Below, one piece after another: positions 50,109 through 59,921 of a stretch of 64,000 bases of DNA (the first letter of the stretch is position 1; each line of letters opens with the position of its first letter). A program made the position numbers and the translations under genes. Source of the DNA: Isoetes taiwanensis (Eukaryota; Streptophyta; Lycopodiopsida; Isoetales; Isoetaceae); assembly GCA_021234155.1 (NCBI GenBank), contig JAJEKV010000132.1, positions 126,001 through 190,000 of the forward strand, given 5' to 3'. Under the pieces are notes generated by a model that was not told the origin of the DNA, searched no databases, and saw nothing but the letters and a program-made list of their open reading frames with translations.

Positions 50109-51293
50109 TTATGTGCCCTCATACAATGATATAGCATGGAGGTTGCTCATGGCCTTGTCCATCTCCCTTCTTGGGATCTTGTGTGTGTTGTCCTTTGCAA
50201 CGTGAGAACTTGGATATGACCATACCACACACTCCACCAATTCCCTCCTTTGAGGGTCAGCATAATTTGCCCTCCACTTCTTCTCCCCAAGCGATCGGTG
50301 TATTGCTCCTTCAAGTTGCCCTTCTTGTGTCTCCCAATGGGCTCCCAATATTGAATTTGGAATCCGGGACAACTAACTCCTCTCCATCGGGCATAGTGGT
50401 GGTTACATCGAGAGTGCCACCCCTAACCATATTGGACAGATCCTCATCATCGGGCCTTACTAGCACAAAGTATCCTTCCTTGATGTCCTCAAAGGGATCC
50501 CACTCGGGAAGATCAAACCACTTCGCTTTGAGGCCTTACTTCCCACAAACCACTTGGAACCCTTGTTGAGACCCAAGTGAGCATTCTTAGACGTGCTTGC
50601 ACCTTGAGAACCCTCCCATCTTGACTCTGGCAAGAACCCGTCTCTTAGCTCCCTCCCACATGGTCGTTCGGTTTCTAAGCATGTCACAACTTTCTCCCAA
50701 AGACTTGATTAGGGAGTCCATTTGATTTTTCTTAAGAGTGGAGGTGTGCTTTCCATTTGAACATCATCCCAAAGTCGTTATGTAATCCTTGATGCCCTTC
50801 ACCGGTTGGCTAGAGTCTTTGACTGTCTTGAAGGGAGGTATTGGTTTTGGCTGCCCTTTAGGAATGAGAACTTCACCAGAAGCACCCTTTGCCACAACTC
50901 GATACCTTGTACGGGCATCCACAACTTGTCACCTGGTCTCCACTTATATTGCATGATTGGTATTCCATCCCTAACCCAAAACTTGAACTGAAGTGGCTTT
51001 GTGTGTCCTGTCAACTGGTCCTTACCATCTAGCAAGTATCCTTCTACAAGTGATTTCCAATCTGCAACCTCATCCATCAAGAAAGCCATTGGGTTGGGGT
51101 CAATGCAGCTCTCAAACACATCCATTAGTTCAGGGAGAGTGGTCACGTTTTCTCTCTTGAGCTTGGTGGAGAAAGTTCCAAAGAATCCATCTATATCATC
51201 ATGCGTATGCCCAACCATCATGAATCCCACTTTCACAACTTTGAATACTCCCACTGCTGTCAAGTATGACATAGCCCCAAACATTGTAACCAT
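50109..51293 (-). pseudogene. Transposon-associated protein fragment (VGHTHDDID domain)
   Basis: The best frame (51293-50799) has GFMMVGHTHDDIDGFFGTFS, FESCIDPNPMAFLMDEVADW and QYKWRPGDKLWMP. Plant genomes carry many proteins with a VGHTH.D.D motif, often grouped with DUF7869 and with transposon-like contexts; I recall this only at family level. Further minus-strand fragments continue to 50109 with stops and frame changes (LRTSRKDTLC, EKKWRANYADPQRRELVECV). It is probably a decayed transposon gene. Function unknown. Confidence 0.55.
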
Positions 51294-51668
51294 ATATAAC
51301 CATTGAAACTATTCAACCATTGAAACCATATTAAATATATAAGGTAACATATATAAACATATAACCTAACCTTTCATATCTTGTCATGGTTAATGCGTGG
51401 GCCTCCTCGAGGTCGAAAGCGTGGCCATGTCAAGAACTCCGCGACCGCCACGTCATGGAGGGGCATGGCCTACACGCGATGAAGTTTATTATTGCACTTT
51501 TACGAGGTTCGAGGGTGCAGCCAGAATTAACTGCACCCTCTTCCTCTCCCCCCCGACCATTCTTCCTCCCCTGTTTTCTCTGATCACTCTTCGAGCTCTG
51601 TATTTTCCTTAAGCGCCCGCTTTTCCGATCAGGCGATCGATCGAACCGAGCCATTCCAAGGCCATCTT

Positions 51669-52228
51669 ATGACAGTAGCTTGGTCGACGGATCAGGACGC
51701 TTCCAGCGCCGAAGTTCTCGCGCAGATTGAGTGTTCGAAATGGGGCATTCGCCTCGTAAGAAAGTGAGGCCCTTTTTAGTCTTTGCTTTTAGTTTTCTCG
51801 TAAGTCCTTTCTTTGCATTTTTACTTATATTCTGTTGTTAGAGGCTCTTATTAATCCCTGATACAATTTACAGCCCGACAAATCCTTATTCACGCTTTGC
51901 GAACGACTATACCCACATGGAATCGAACACGGAAGCCTCCTCCTCATCCAGCAAATCCAGGTATGTTTTTGTAATATCATACCCTTTTTTAATCTCATTT
52001 TCTCAGATCTTTGTTCTCTGTTTTCTCATTAATCTCATTTGTCTCCACTGTTCTCTGTTTTCTCATTAATCTCACTAATCTCTCTGTTATCTGTTTTCCT
52101 TTTGTATTGTTTTCTGTTTTTGTTATCTTTTTCTTGCTTGTGGTTGAATTGAATACATTGTACAGGCAAAAGTGAGAATAGTGGTTAGAGTAGTAGCAAG
52201 CAACCGAGATGTCACTCATCAGAGACAG
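51669..52228 (+). CDS. Gene D candidate 5' exons (three exons, in phase)
   Basis: An ATG at 51669 opens exon 1 (to 51755; GTAAGA donor). Exon 2 is 51874-51960 (after TTTACAG; GTATGT donor). Exon 3 is 52166-52228 (after TGTACAG). Lengths are 87, 87 and 63 nt, all phase 0. The 79-residue product starts MTVAWSTDQDASSAEVLAQI and continues through PDKSLFTLCERLYPHG and AKVRIVVRVVASNRD. The family is not recognised. The clean splice phases argue for a real gene start, preceded by a CT-rich stretch. The next intron contains the hairpin modules. Linking these exons to the FCP1-like domain 5.6 kb downstream is inference. Confidence 0.5.
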
Positions 52229-52636
52229 GTTTTAGGAAGTAAGATATTGCAGAGCATTAACAGAAGAGATTCACAAAAGATATAGCTAAACTGTCTAAGA
52301 ATGTTTCATAACAGAACATAACTAGGAATGTTTTTCTCCCAGTAAGAACTAAGAATAGGAATTGCTTCACAGAATCTGCATTTCTAACTCACAAAGATAT
52401 CCTCCACTGCAGAGAGACATGCGAGGAGTGGCGAAGTTGAGAATACTTGACTTGCCAACAGTCCGGGAAGTACAGGCCTTCTTCTCTCTGGAAGTCGAGA
52501 ACCTACTCGACTTCGAGGCGAAGAAGAGGGAGTGTACACTCTGGACTGTTGGCCGGTTGAGGGATTCTCGACTCGCGATTCGGGATTGCACACAGCTACC
52601 CAATGTCTTCACATTCTTTTTAAGCCTGCTGCAGCC

Positions 52637-52658
52637 TTCTCGACTCGTGAGTCGAGAA
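52637..52658. repeat. Palindrome family copy (TG centre)
   Basis: TTCTCGACTCGTGAGTCGAGAA; a perfect palindrome except for the central TG. Confidence 0.9.
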
Positions 52659-52797
52659 TGTCATACCCTGTCAATGGCCCTTTGTGCAGTCGCAGGTGCC
52701 TCCACCCAGTCTGAGTCACTCTCCTTCGAACCATGCTCATCGAATATTGCGAAGAGGACTGGCTCCGACTGGGTGGAGGCCTCGGCGACTAACCAAC

Positions 52798-52821
52798 TTT
52801 CTCGACTCGTGAGTCGAGAAA
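52798..52821. repeat. Palindrome family copy (TG centre)
   Basis: The 24-bp form with CTCGACTCGTGAGTCGAG core and AAA/TTT flanks, between hairpin modules 1 and 2. Confidence 0.9.
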
Positions 52822-53096
52822 ACGCAGGCTCTAGTGCACTCTAGAGCTGGCCTGCAGACAGTCTTAACCACTCTCCTTCTATCTTCCTCGGACATTGCGA
52901 AGGGAAGTGGTTTTGACTGTCTGCAGGCCAACTCTTAGCAACTCAATTCTCCTGTGTGTGGTCGCAGTGGCCTCTACCCAATCAAAGACCGTCTCCTTCG
53001 AACCATCTTCGTCGAATATTGCGAAGGGGATGGGCTCTAATTGGGTGGAGGCCTCTACAACTAACCACAGGGAAACCACAGAGCTTGCTGTATGCA

Positions 53097-53470
53097 TTCT
53101 CGGCTCACGAGTCGGGAATGCCTTACCCAACCGGCACTCCATGTGTACCATCCCGGAGTTCACCGATGGCTAAGGCATTCTCGACTTGCGGTCGAGAATG
53201 TAGATCTGAAAACCAACAATGCGCATTCTCGACTCGCCAGTCGAGAATCCTCTGCCAACCAATTCTCCATTATTGTGGTCGCGATGGCCTCTACCCAGTC
53301 GAGCCACTCTCCTTGAACCATCTTCGGCCGAATATCGCGAAGGGGGAGGGGCTCGGTTGGGTGGAGGCCTCTACAACTAACCCGTGGAAACCACGGAGCT
53401 TAACGTGCGCATTCGACTTGCGGTGAGAATGTAGACAGAAAATAACGTCTCGACTCATAAAGTCGAGAAT
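53097..53470. repeat. Five degenerate palindrome copies
   Basis: Imperfect copies at 53097-53118 (CTCGGCTCACGAGTCGGG), 53177-53199, 53225-53248, 53411-53430 and 53448-53470. Some lack one or two bases from each arm, for example CTCGACTTGCGGTCGAG at 53177. Confidence 0.8.
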
Positions 53471-53956
53471 CCTACCGACCAATTCTCTGCCGAGAATCCC
53501 TTACAGCCAAGGCTTGCATTCTCTACAACTACTGCACTTTCTGTTCTCCTGTTTTTAGTCCCAAGTGCCTCTGGCCATGCGAGCCACACTCCTTGAACCA
53601 TCTTCCTCGAATATTGCGAGGAGTGGTTCGGCGGGTGGAGGCCCCTCAAACTAACTACAAAGGATGCATTTTGAACCGCATCTCCCGGGCCTTAGACCTA
53701 GCCCGATCTATGTACAACATTCCAAGAAAATGTCCAAGAAAAATACACCTAAAACGGGAATCGTTTCTTTACCCCGATCCATTGTTTCCTCGCCGAGCAT
53801 CTCTCAACCCAGAGAGTAAATCATCTCTCGAAGCTGAAAAATGTTGGACAAGGAAACGATGAATCCGTCGAGCTTATCAGCAGTTCCATTATTTAAACAC
53901 AGACGGCATGTTCTACAAGCTAAATAACATAGGCATCTCTGAAACTCACCTCTTCA

Positions 53957-54180
53957 CGCAGTAATTCCTTGGGCCACTGTATCACGGATCCCGCAGCCTC
54001 ACCTAGAGTCTTTGCTTCTTCTGTCGGTCTCATCAAGAGTGTATTCGCATCTAATACTTGTGTCACTGCGATTCTCGCGTATCCCCATTCCATGGCGCAG
54101 CAGTGTAGAGTTCCCGTGTCTGGCAGCTCCTCTCCGCTTCCTACCTTAGCTCCGTGCTCATCGATCAAATCAACTGCTTG
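53957..54180 (-). pseudogene. Minus-strand exon resembling a plant transposon-protein domain
   Basis: Reading leftwards, an exon after a GCAAG acceptor reads AVDLIDEHGAKVGSGEELPD, TLHCCAMEWGYARIAVTQVL, LLMRPTEEAKTLGEAAGSVI and QWPKELLREE, then a GTGAGT donor. The layout (G..L.....LH..., V.V..VL..N.LL..P, TLG.A.GS.I.WP..LL) resembles the domain (DUF8039-like) found beside TNP2/CACTA-type plant transposases. The identification is from pattern memory only. Exon borders are good, and the strand is the same as the fragment at 50109-51293, so both may come from one transposon gene. Confidence 0.5.
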
Positions 54181-54480
54181 CAATAGGACGCGCGGTCAGG
54201 AAAAACACACATATGCAAGGCGCTGTTAGCAGCTTACCGCGTCGCGGCGCCATTCCGGAAGTCGCTTACAGTCGATGCTCGCCTCCGAACTCAAGGTCGC
54301 CAATGCCGCAGTCAAGATAAACTACGCTCCGCTCACTAAGTCCCTTGATGTGATTAAATTTCGAAATAGTGTTTAAGGGCTAAAGGCGACCGTCTTTGTA
54401 CCTTTAGCCCGCTTTTTTCATAAATGATTGCATGTCCTTAAATTCAAACTAAAGAACACGCCCGATCTTTTTACATGCAG

Positions 54481-55831
54481 TCCTAAAACTCACAACGGAG
54501 GAGGAAACTTAATTTACGTAAGGGTCCCATCGTGAAGAGGATGAGGGGGCATACAGACATGGCGACTCTGGCCCAAGAAGCTTAGGCCGGAGGGGATGCT
54601 AGTTCTAGCGGCACCAAGAAGAAGAAGACAAACACCCTGTGTGAGCTCGAGGTTTATCTTTTGTCGGAATACCTTAATCGATCCATCCTTTCTTCTTGCG
54701 GCATTCACCGCGGACTCACTAGTGATCGCGTCAACTCGTTCTTCGTCATCGAGGGACCGGAGACGAGCTTCTTGACACACCGCCAGATTCTTGGTGGTAT
54801 GTCGAGGTATCAACAAGTGGGAAGGAGAAAGATCTGTTTCTCCACCAAAGAGACAAGAAGAGCTCCGGAGACAAGTACAAGAAAATCGGTGTTGTGCTCT
54901 CCGTCTCAGCGCCAGATTCGAAGCATTTAACACTACATGTCGAGGACTGCCAGAAGAGTAAGTTCTATCACACCAAAAATTATCGGTTTCAAATTATTCT
55001 CACTCTTCCATGAGCAAGGCGAAGGGCACCAAAAAAAAAGGCGCTTTTAAATTGTCGTAACCTTGGGTGGAAGGATCCGAAGGGATGAAGAAGGCGGAAC
55101 CCTAACATCCGGGGAGCTTGGAATGGAGATTTTGAGTCGGGGAAAACTGTTTCAATACGGGAGCTTCACTTTCTATCGCTCAAGACTCTACAACACTCTG
55201 CAGTGGGGAATGAAGTTGTGGTTCATACAGAAAAAAGTCCGCCAAAGACCAAAGATGGAGAAGATGACACCACACGGGAGGAATCAGATGACGAAGGAGA
55301 CGAAGATATGGTCGAGTCCCAGCCAATAATGGATCCAGATGATCAGATCAGGATTTCACAAAGAGGGGCACAGAAAATGGAGCGGCTGGCTCAGTACTAT
55401 CCGTTGGGAATATCACACAAGCCGCCTTTGGACATTAGGCTACCGGGAAGGTTTGCACGGGAGATGCCGCCTTGTTCAACCATTGGGAATTTAATCCAAA
55501 GACACATTTGGAGATTCTGAACGATGGTGCGACATCCGTTGCAGATCCAATGCTGCCGGATGTCATACCTTTTAGCAGATCGACCGTCGGCTTGTTCATT
55601 TGGAAGTCCGAGGAAGACCGAAGGGAAAAGACGCCCGGTTCGGGTAGTGGACGGTCAAAGATTCGATGAGGGCGGCGCAAGTATTGCGACGCGGAAGGAG
55701 GTGCCACAAAGGATCAAGGATAGATATGCCGGGCGAGAGTGCGAGAGTTCTTTCGGGCCGAGACACCAAGAACCGAACCGGCCAAAGATTAGTCACGCCG
55801 AGAACACAATAGCGGCGAAAGTGCCGCCTAC
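54481..55831 (+). pseudogene. Gene D internal exon fragments, unrecognised
   Basis: Protein-like plus-strand pieces in changing frames. One piece contains KKKKTNTLCELEVYLLSEYL and RVNSFFVIEGPE. A second frame has KSSGDKYKKIGVVLSVSAPD and HLTLHVEDCQKS. Another runs from 55203 with an acidic run (ESDDEGDEDMVESQ) and then RISQRGAQKMERLAQYYPLG. The last reaches a GTAAGG donor at 55832 (HAENTIAAKVPPT). No domain is recognised. The frequent one-base shifts between good segments suggest decay or consensus error. Confidence 0.4.
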
Positions 55832-55857
55832 GTAAGGTAAATAACTCTGATTCTTTC

Positions 55858-56055
55858 CATTCTTGACTCGCGAGTCGAGAAAGCCATACCATCCTAACAT
55901 TTCCCGATTATCACTGGGGTTTCTCGACTCGCGAGTCGAGAAAGCCAGGGGAACACAGAAAATCAAAGGATGCAGAGCTTTCTCGACTCGTGAGTCGAGA
56001 AAACCTAGAGAAAATTAGACATTCAAGGGACTTTCTCGACTCGCGAGTCGAGAAA
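55858..56055. repeat. Four palindromes within one apparent intron
   Basis: Copies at 55858-55882, 55920-55943, 55979-56002 (TG centre) and 56032-56055, all with the CTCGACTCGCGAGTCGAG core or a one-base variant. They lie in the intron 55832-56136 (GTAAGG...ATGCAG) of gene D at intervals of about 55-60 bp. Confidence 0.95.
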
Positions 56056-56136
56056 CCCCGGGCTACTATTTACTGTTTATTTCGGGTGTTTGTAGATACT
56101 ATCATGCTCTGACATTGGTACATTGACCTAATGCAG

Positions 56137-57716
56137 ACCCTTATCCCGACCGGATCATACACGCTAGGCAACAAGGAAAGCATTGGGTTGTCCTCAAGAT
56201 CCTAAAGGAAACAGGGCTCCCTCGGATAAGTGGAAGACCTTTGAGAAACTATGCAGATATGTTCTGCTGGAGGGCCAGGAAGATGATGAGGGAGAGGATG
56301 AAGAGGAGAAGAAGAAGAGAACACCAAGGAAAGGCAGGGAGTCTCTCTCAGACCAATATGACCTCATTCTTAGCACTGAGGCGGTCTGGGAGAAATGGAC
56401 TGAGATATGGGCTCAATGGACAAGAGGCAAGCTGAAGGACAAAGAATGGAGAATTTCCATCCGTGCCGGACCCCAAGTTGTTTGACAAGCGGTTCATGAA
56501 GAGGATACTGAGGGCCTCACGGACAAAGAAACGCTTTGACCGCAAGGCAGAATCTTGATGGAACAATCCCGCTAAGGAAGACTAGGAGTTCTAAAATGCG
56601 GGACTAAAGGATTATGCCACAGCCCTAAAGTTTACGTCGCGTTAGAAGAAGGCATCGTTTGGAGTTCTCGCAACGTTGCATCTAATGAATACCATGACTT
56701 TGATTTTTACAAGGAAAAGGCTGCCCTTGATGAGGAAGACATGAAGGAATTGAACCGCCTATGTCAACCCTACATCAACACCAAAGCTGAAGCGTAACGT
56801 CAAAACCCTTCCTTTCCCTCGAACGTGCTATGGCAACTCAAGAGGAAGCTTGGATTCGGGTGGTCCCATTTAAGGCCGACGATTTATAGCTCCCCATTTT
56901 CGGTAACTTTGGGACACAAGGGATTTGGTGGTCCGAAGGCGCACTGACCCGTGGCACTATTTGTCATCAATATGATCAAGACCCCACCCTTTTTATGACA
57001 AAGCTGACATAGAGCAGTGGTACAAGACGGTTCGGACATGACCGACTGGATACTTTCAGTTTCCTTGTCTTTTGCATGCGGGCAATCGGACAACTTTGTC
57101 TCCCAATGGGCAGCGGTGATATTAACTTCACCAACAAGATCATGTACTCCATATACGAACTTGATCATGAGTGTAGACTTGGCTTGCCGAAGGCACCAAG
57201 CTTTGCCAACATAGTTTTGGTTTTGATTTCAAGATCGGCTGTAGACCGTGGTCTAGCGAGCATCATTATCTCGACAGGTTCATGATCTCTCAAGAGCGGA
57301 TGGAACCCCGAAGGGGGGCAGATTTATGGAGGATGTTCCATCGATGGACAAGGTCAAGCAAAGATGGTGCGACAGTCCTATACATAGAATTCCTATCCGC
57401 CAAGAGTTATCAAGTACTTCATAAACGGTTTGGTCGAGGAAGATCAAATTGTGCGCGAAAGTGGTACATGAATGGCCTGTTCTCTCGGGGGCTATCTTTG
57501 TTTGGAATGAAACCTATATCCGTGGTTGGAAATAAGGACATGGTTGAAACCATTCGGTCATACCCGGATCCGCTTCATGAGCATTTCAAGGCGAGGAAGA
57601 CAAATGGAAGCAAAGAAAGACGGCGAGGACGAGGGAGACCAAGCCGACGTGAGGCGTGAATGTCGAAGGTTTAGACAAGGATCTGCCGAACACATCCTTG
57701 AGAATCTGAGATTGAG
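56137..57716 (+). pseudogene. Gene D middle exons with AT-hook-like end
   Basis: After an ATGCAG acceptor a frame (to 56485) carries KWKTFEKLCRYVLLEGQEDD, a Glu/Lys-rich run and EAVWEKWTEIWAQWTRGKL. Further pieces give KAALDEEDMKELNRLCQPYI (about 56710-56800) and, from 57282, HRWTRSSKDGATVLYIEFLS, RKWYMNGLFSRG and PDPLHEHFKARKTNGSK, ending RRRGRGRPSRRE, an AT-hook-like RGRP core. The other frame ends at a GTGAGT donor after 57716. Frame changes and stops are common. The domain is unrecognised; it is analogous in position to the non-FCP1 parts of genes A and B. Confidence 0.4.
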
Positions 57717-57741
57717 GTGAGTTTACTTTGCTCTATCGGTG

Positions 57742-57818
57742 TTTCTCGACTCGCGAGTCGAGAAAACTCGTTCCTTTCAATACCTTTTTCTTTTCATTCT
57801 CGACTCGCGAGTCGAGAA
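57742..57818. repeat. Two perfect palindromes in a 138-nt intron
   Basis: Copies at 57742-57765 and 57797-57818 with the exact CTCGACTCGCGAGTCGAG core, each followed by AACTCGTT(C)CTTTC. They fill much of the short intron 57717-57854 (GTGAGT...TTTCAG), directly upstream of the FCP1-like exon. Confidence 0.95.
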
Positions 57819-57854
57819 AACTCGTTTCCTTTCTGACAGATGTCATCATTTCAG

Positions 57855-58690
57855 GGAGTTCCATGTCAACGACTCCGGATCATTGTCATTGGATACCGGC
57901 GGTTCACGTCGCGAGGAGGAGAATGCACTCCCCAAAGACAATCCAGAGCAAGACACTGCTCACAGCCAGAAAGGACCGAAAAGATAATGATCCCGCATTT
58001 GGATCCCGATGAACCGGAAATATGGTCAGAGCCAAACTCCAACTGGGATCCAGCTGGTCCCGCCAAGCTTGTAATATTTGACGCCAATGGAGTATTAGCC
58101 GCGGTATACCACGATAAAGACGCCCCCGAGATTAACACCTCGCAGATCCCCAGGCGAGCGGAGCATAAAATAGTGTATCCGAGGCCTAGAGCTAAGGAAA
58201 TTATTGAATGGTGCATTGAACGGGGATTCGAAGTGGGCATATGGTCTTGTATGGCAAAGAAAAATATTGTCAATGTTCTTGGTGTTCTCGGCATTTCAGT
58301 TTTGAAGTTCAAGTTCGTTTGGGGAAGCGAAAGGGTCGAGCATGTGTCGGACCTCGATCCAGCCATCATAAAGGGGAAGCCTATAATGGTGAAAAGGCTG
58401 GGCGGGGTTTATGAGCAATTCGGGACTATGGCAAACACAACACGCTGATCATAGGCGACTCTCGCCTACAAGTGCTATCATAACGCCGCAAAAATACAAT
58501 CATTGCTAAGCCATATCGACCAAGAATATGAGACGGATAGGTGGTTGTCCTTCTGACCGTGTTCTCGGTTGGCGAATCCCTCTTTGCCATTCTTGTCGCC
58601 GATGTGATTAGGAACTATCCGAGCCTCACGGAACCCGATCCAGAGCAAGGCGATCATGAAAGCTATGGACGACAAATATTTTGGTGAACA
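57855..58690 (+). pseudogene. Gene D FCP1/HAD-like domain, frame-broken
   Basis: The exon starts after a TTTCAG acceptor. An acidic lead (DSGSLSLDTGGSRREEENAL) precedes a shift into PDEPEIWSEPNSNWDPAGPA and then AKLVIFDANGVLAAVY, the catalytic loop with Asn replacing the second Asp. RAKEIIEWCIERGFEVGIWS, KFKFVWGSERVEHVSDLDP and KGKPIMVKRLGGVYEQFG follow in one frame to 58448. A single-base shift in a GGG run near 58425 is followed by YGKHNTLIIGDSRLQ (motif III). Motif order equals genes A-C. Further fragments run to about 58690. An FCP1-like paralogue, probably inactive as read. Confidence 0.8.
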
Positions 58691-58800
58691 AGAAGAGTGA
58701 CCCTGCTTTTCGGATAGTCAAATTGTGTGAATATTGTAAACAAACGTGAAATGTATTGAACATTTTGTAATGAATATACTTGTATATTGAGTTTTGATGC

Positions 58801-59008
58801 CTTTCTTCGACTCACGAAGAGAAAGGCATGCTTGTCCCGTTGATGAGACCATTTGTATGTTTGATTGTGACCGGATGCAGCCACAATCTATTATGATAAT
58901 GCTTCTACGTTCGTTTTGGCCTTTCTCGACTTCGCGAGTCGAGAAAGGCATCGGGTTGTACTTTCACTTTTATGGGCCTTTTCACTCAAGCGAAGTCGAG
59001 AAAGACAC
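58801..59008. repeat. Three palindrome copies, degenerate, 3' of gene D
   Basis: Copies at 58801-58827, 58920-58946 (one extra T in the left arm: TTTCTCGACTTCGCGAGTCG) and 58975-59008 (decayed). A half-copy CTCGACTCGTTAACCAAAGA lies at 59749. They are near the probable 3' end of gene D. Confidence 0.8.
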
Positions 59009-59892
59009 TACTTCCCACGCCAATGGATGCGGTTGTATGGAATGAATGTTCTCCATTGTAATTTGATTTCAACATTCTTTTCTTCGTTTTTGACTAATGG
59101 CACCGTAATTGTTAATCATACTCTCCTTGCTCCGTGTGGTTCGTGCACGGATCCGACACCGGCCACGCATCCCGCCGGGCATCACGTGGGAGACCGCTCC
59201 AGCGGTACAGATCCCGCTCAAGGCGGAAGAAATACCGCTCGGCACGCATCCCGGTCCACGCTTACACTCTTGCCCGCCTTTGGGATAAGGTTGCTCGAAT
59301 TCCAGAGGTTGATCGCTACACCCCGAGGATAAAGAAAGGGGAAGAACAAAGAGAAAGTCCAGAAGCTCAAAGCATCTTGCAAGCATTGCATAACATCCAC
59401 GGAGGTTGGGGAAGGAGCATATTCGATGGAAGGTCGCTGGAGGCGAAAGTGGAGAAGTCGGGTGGGAGGTCGGTCGGTAGCTCCAGAGGCACCTCCACGT
59501 GAGGCATTCCGCACCCTTCAAAGTTGCCCCCAAGGCTTACAAATGTACGCGGAAGAAGCCCGCTAGTTAATCCCCTAAGGTGGACCACCTACCAAGATGA
59601 TGTAACTGTAGTGACAGCAAGACCACCATGGTCTCTGCGTCCGATGTAAAATACATTGTACCTGTTCAATTTATTAATAAAAATTCTTTTTCAACTAGAT
59701 CTTTGGTTTCAAACTTTAATGAATTTCCTTTGTTTCAGTTGCATTGTTCTCGACTCGTTAACCAAAGAAACCTGCAGCAAAGCTTGAATGCAGAGTTTTA
59801 TTCAAAAATTCGAATTAAGGATAGTTTTCGGGTCGGGGTGCTCCTTTTTGTGTAAATTAACAGGGTTCCGAAAAAAAGTGGGAATGGAATGA
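59009..59892. other. Possible last exon of gene D, not recognised
   Basis: Plus-strand frames at 59134-59502 are basic and Gly/Ser-rich at the end; an overlapping frame has LPAFGIRLLEFQRLIATPRG. The sequence looks partly coding but frames change. The rest to 59892 is AT-rich with no gene. Confidence 0.35.
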
Positions 59893-59921
59893 GTCCCACT
59901 TTAATTAAATACGACTTCTAG
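59893..59921 (-). repeat. 29-bp inverted repeat, right copy
   Basis: GTCCCACTTTAATTAAATAC followed by GACTTCTAG is the exact reverse complement of 49909-49937. The pair bounds almost exactly 10 kb. No target-site duplication is visible next to either copy. Confidence 0.9.

Larger units (their letters stand above)
52698..53642. repeat. Five hairpin modules with shared core, variable paired arms
   Basis: Modules at 52698-52780, 52848-52930, 52969-53053, 53286-53369 and 53567-53642. Each has a core close to CTCCTTCGAACCATCTTC, then CGAATATTGCGAAGG, between arms that pair with each other. Module 1 arms are GCCTCCACCCAGTC / GACTGGGTGGAGGC. Module 2 arms are TGGCCTGCAGACAGTC / GACTGTCTGCAGGCCA. 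Modules 3-5 are variants of module 1 in which most differences are G-T wobble or paired changes. Palindrome copies (CTCGACTCG family) sit between the modules. They occupy the apparent intron after exon 3 of gene D. Confidence 0.9.

Noticed and set aside
52637-57818. CRISPR-like array of palindromes
   Set aside because: Spacing is irregular, intervening sequences are not uniform spacers, and the DNA is plainly eukaryotic.
57866-58369. Minus-strand 167-codon frame
   Set aside because: Antisense to the FCP1-like exon of gene D, whose catalytic motifs are clear on the plus strand.
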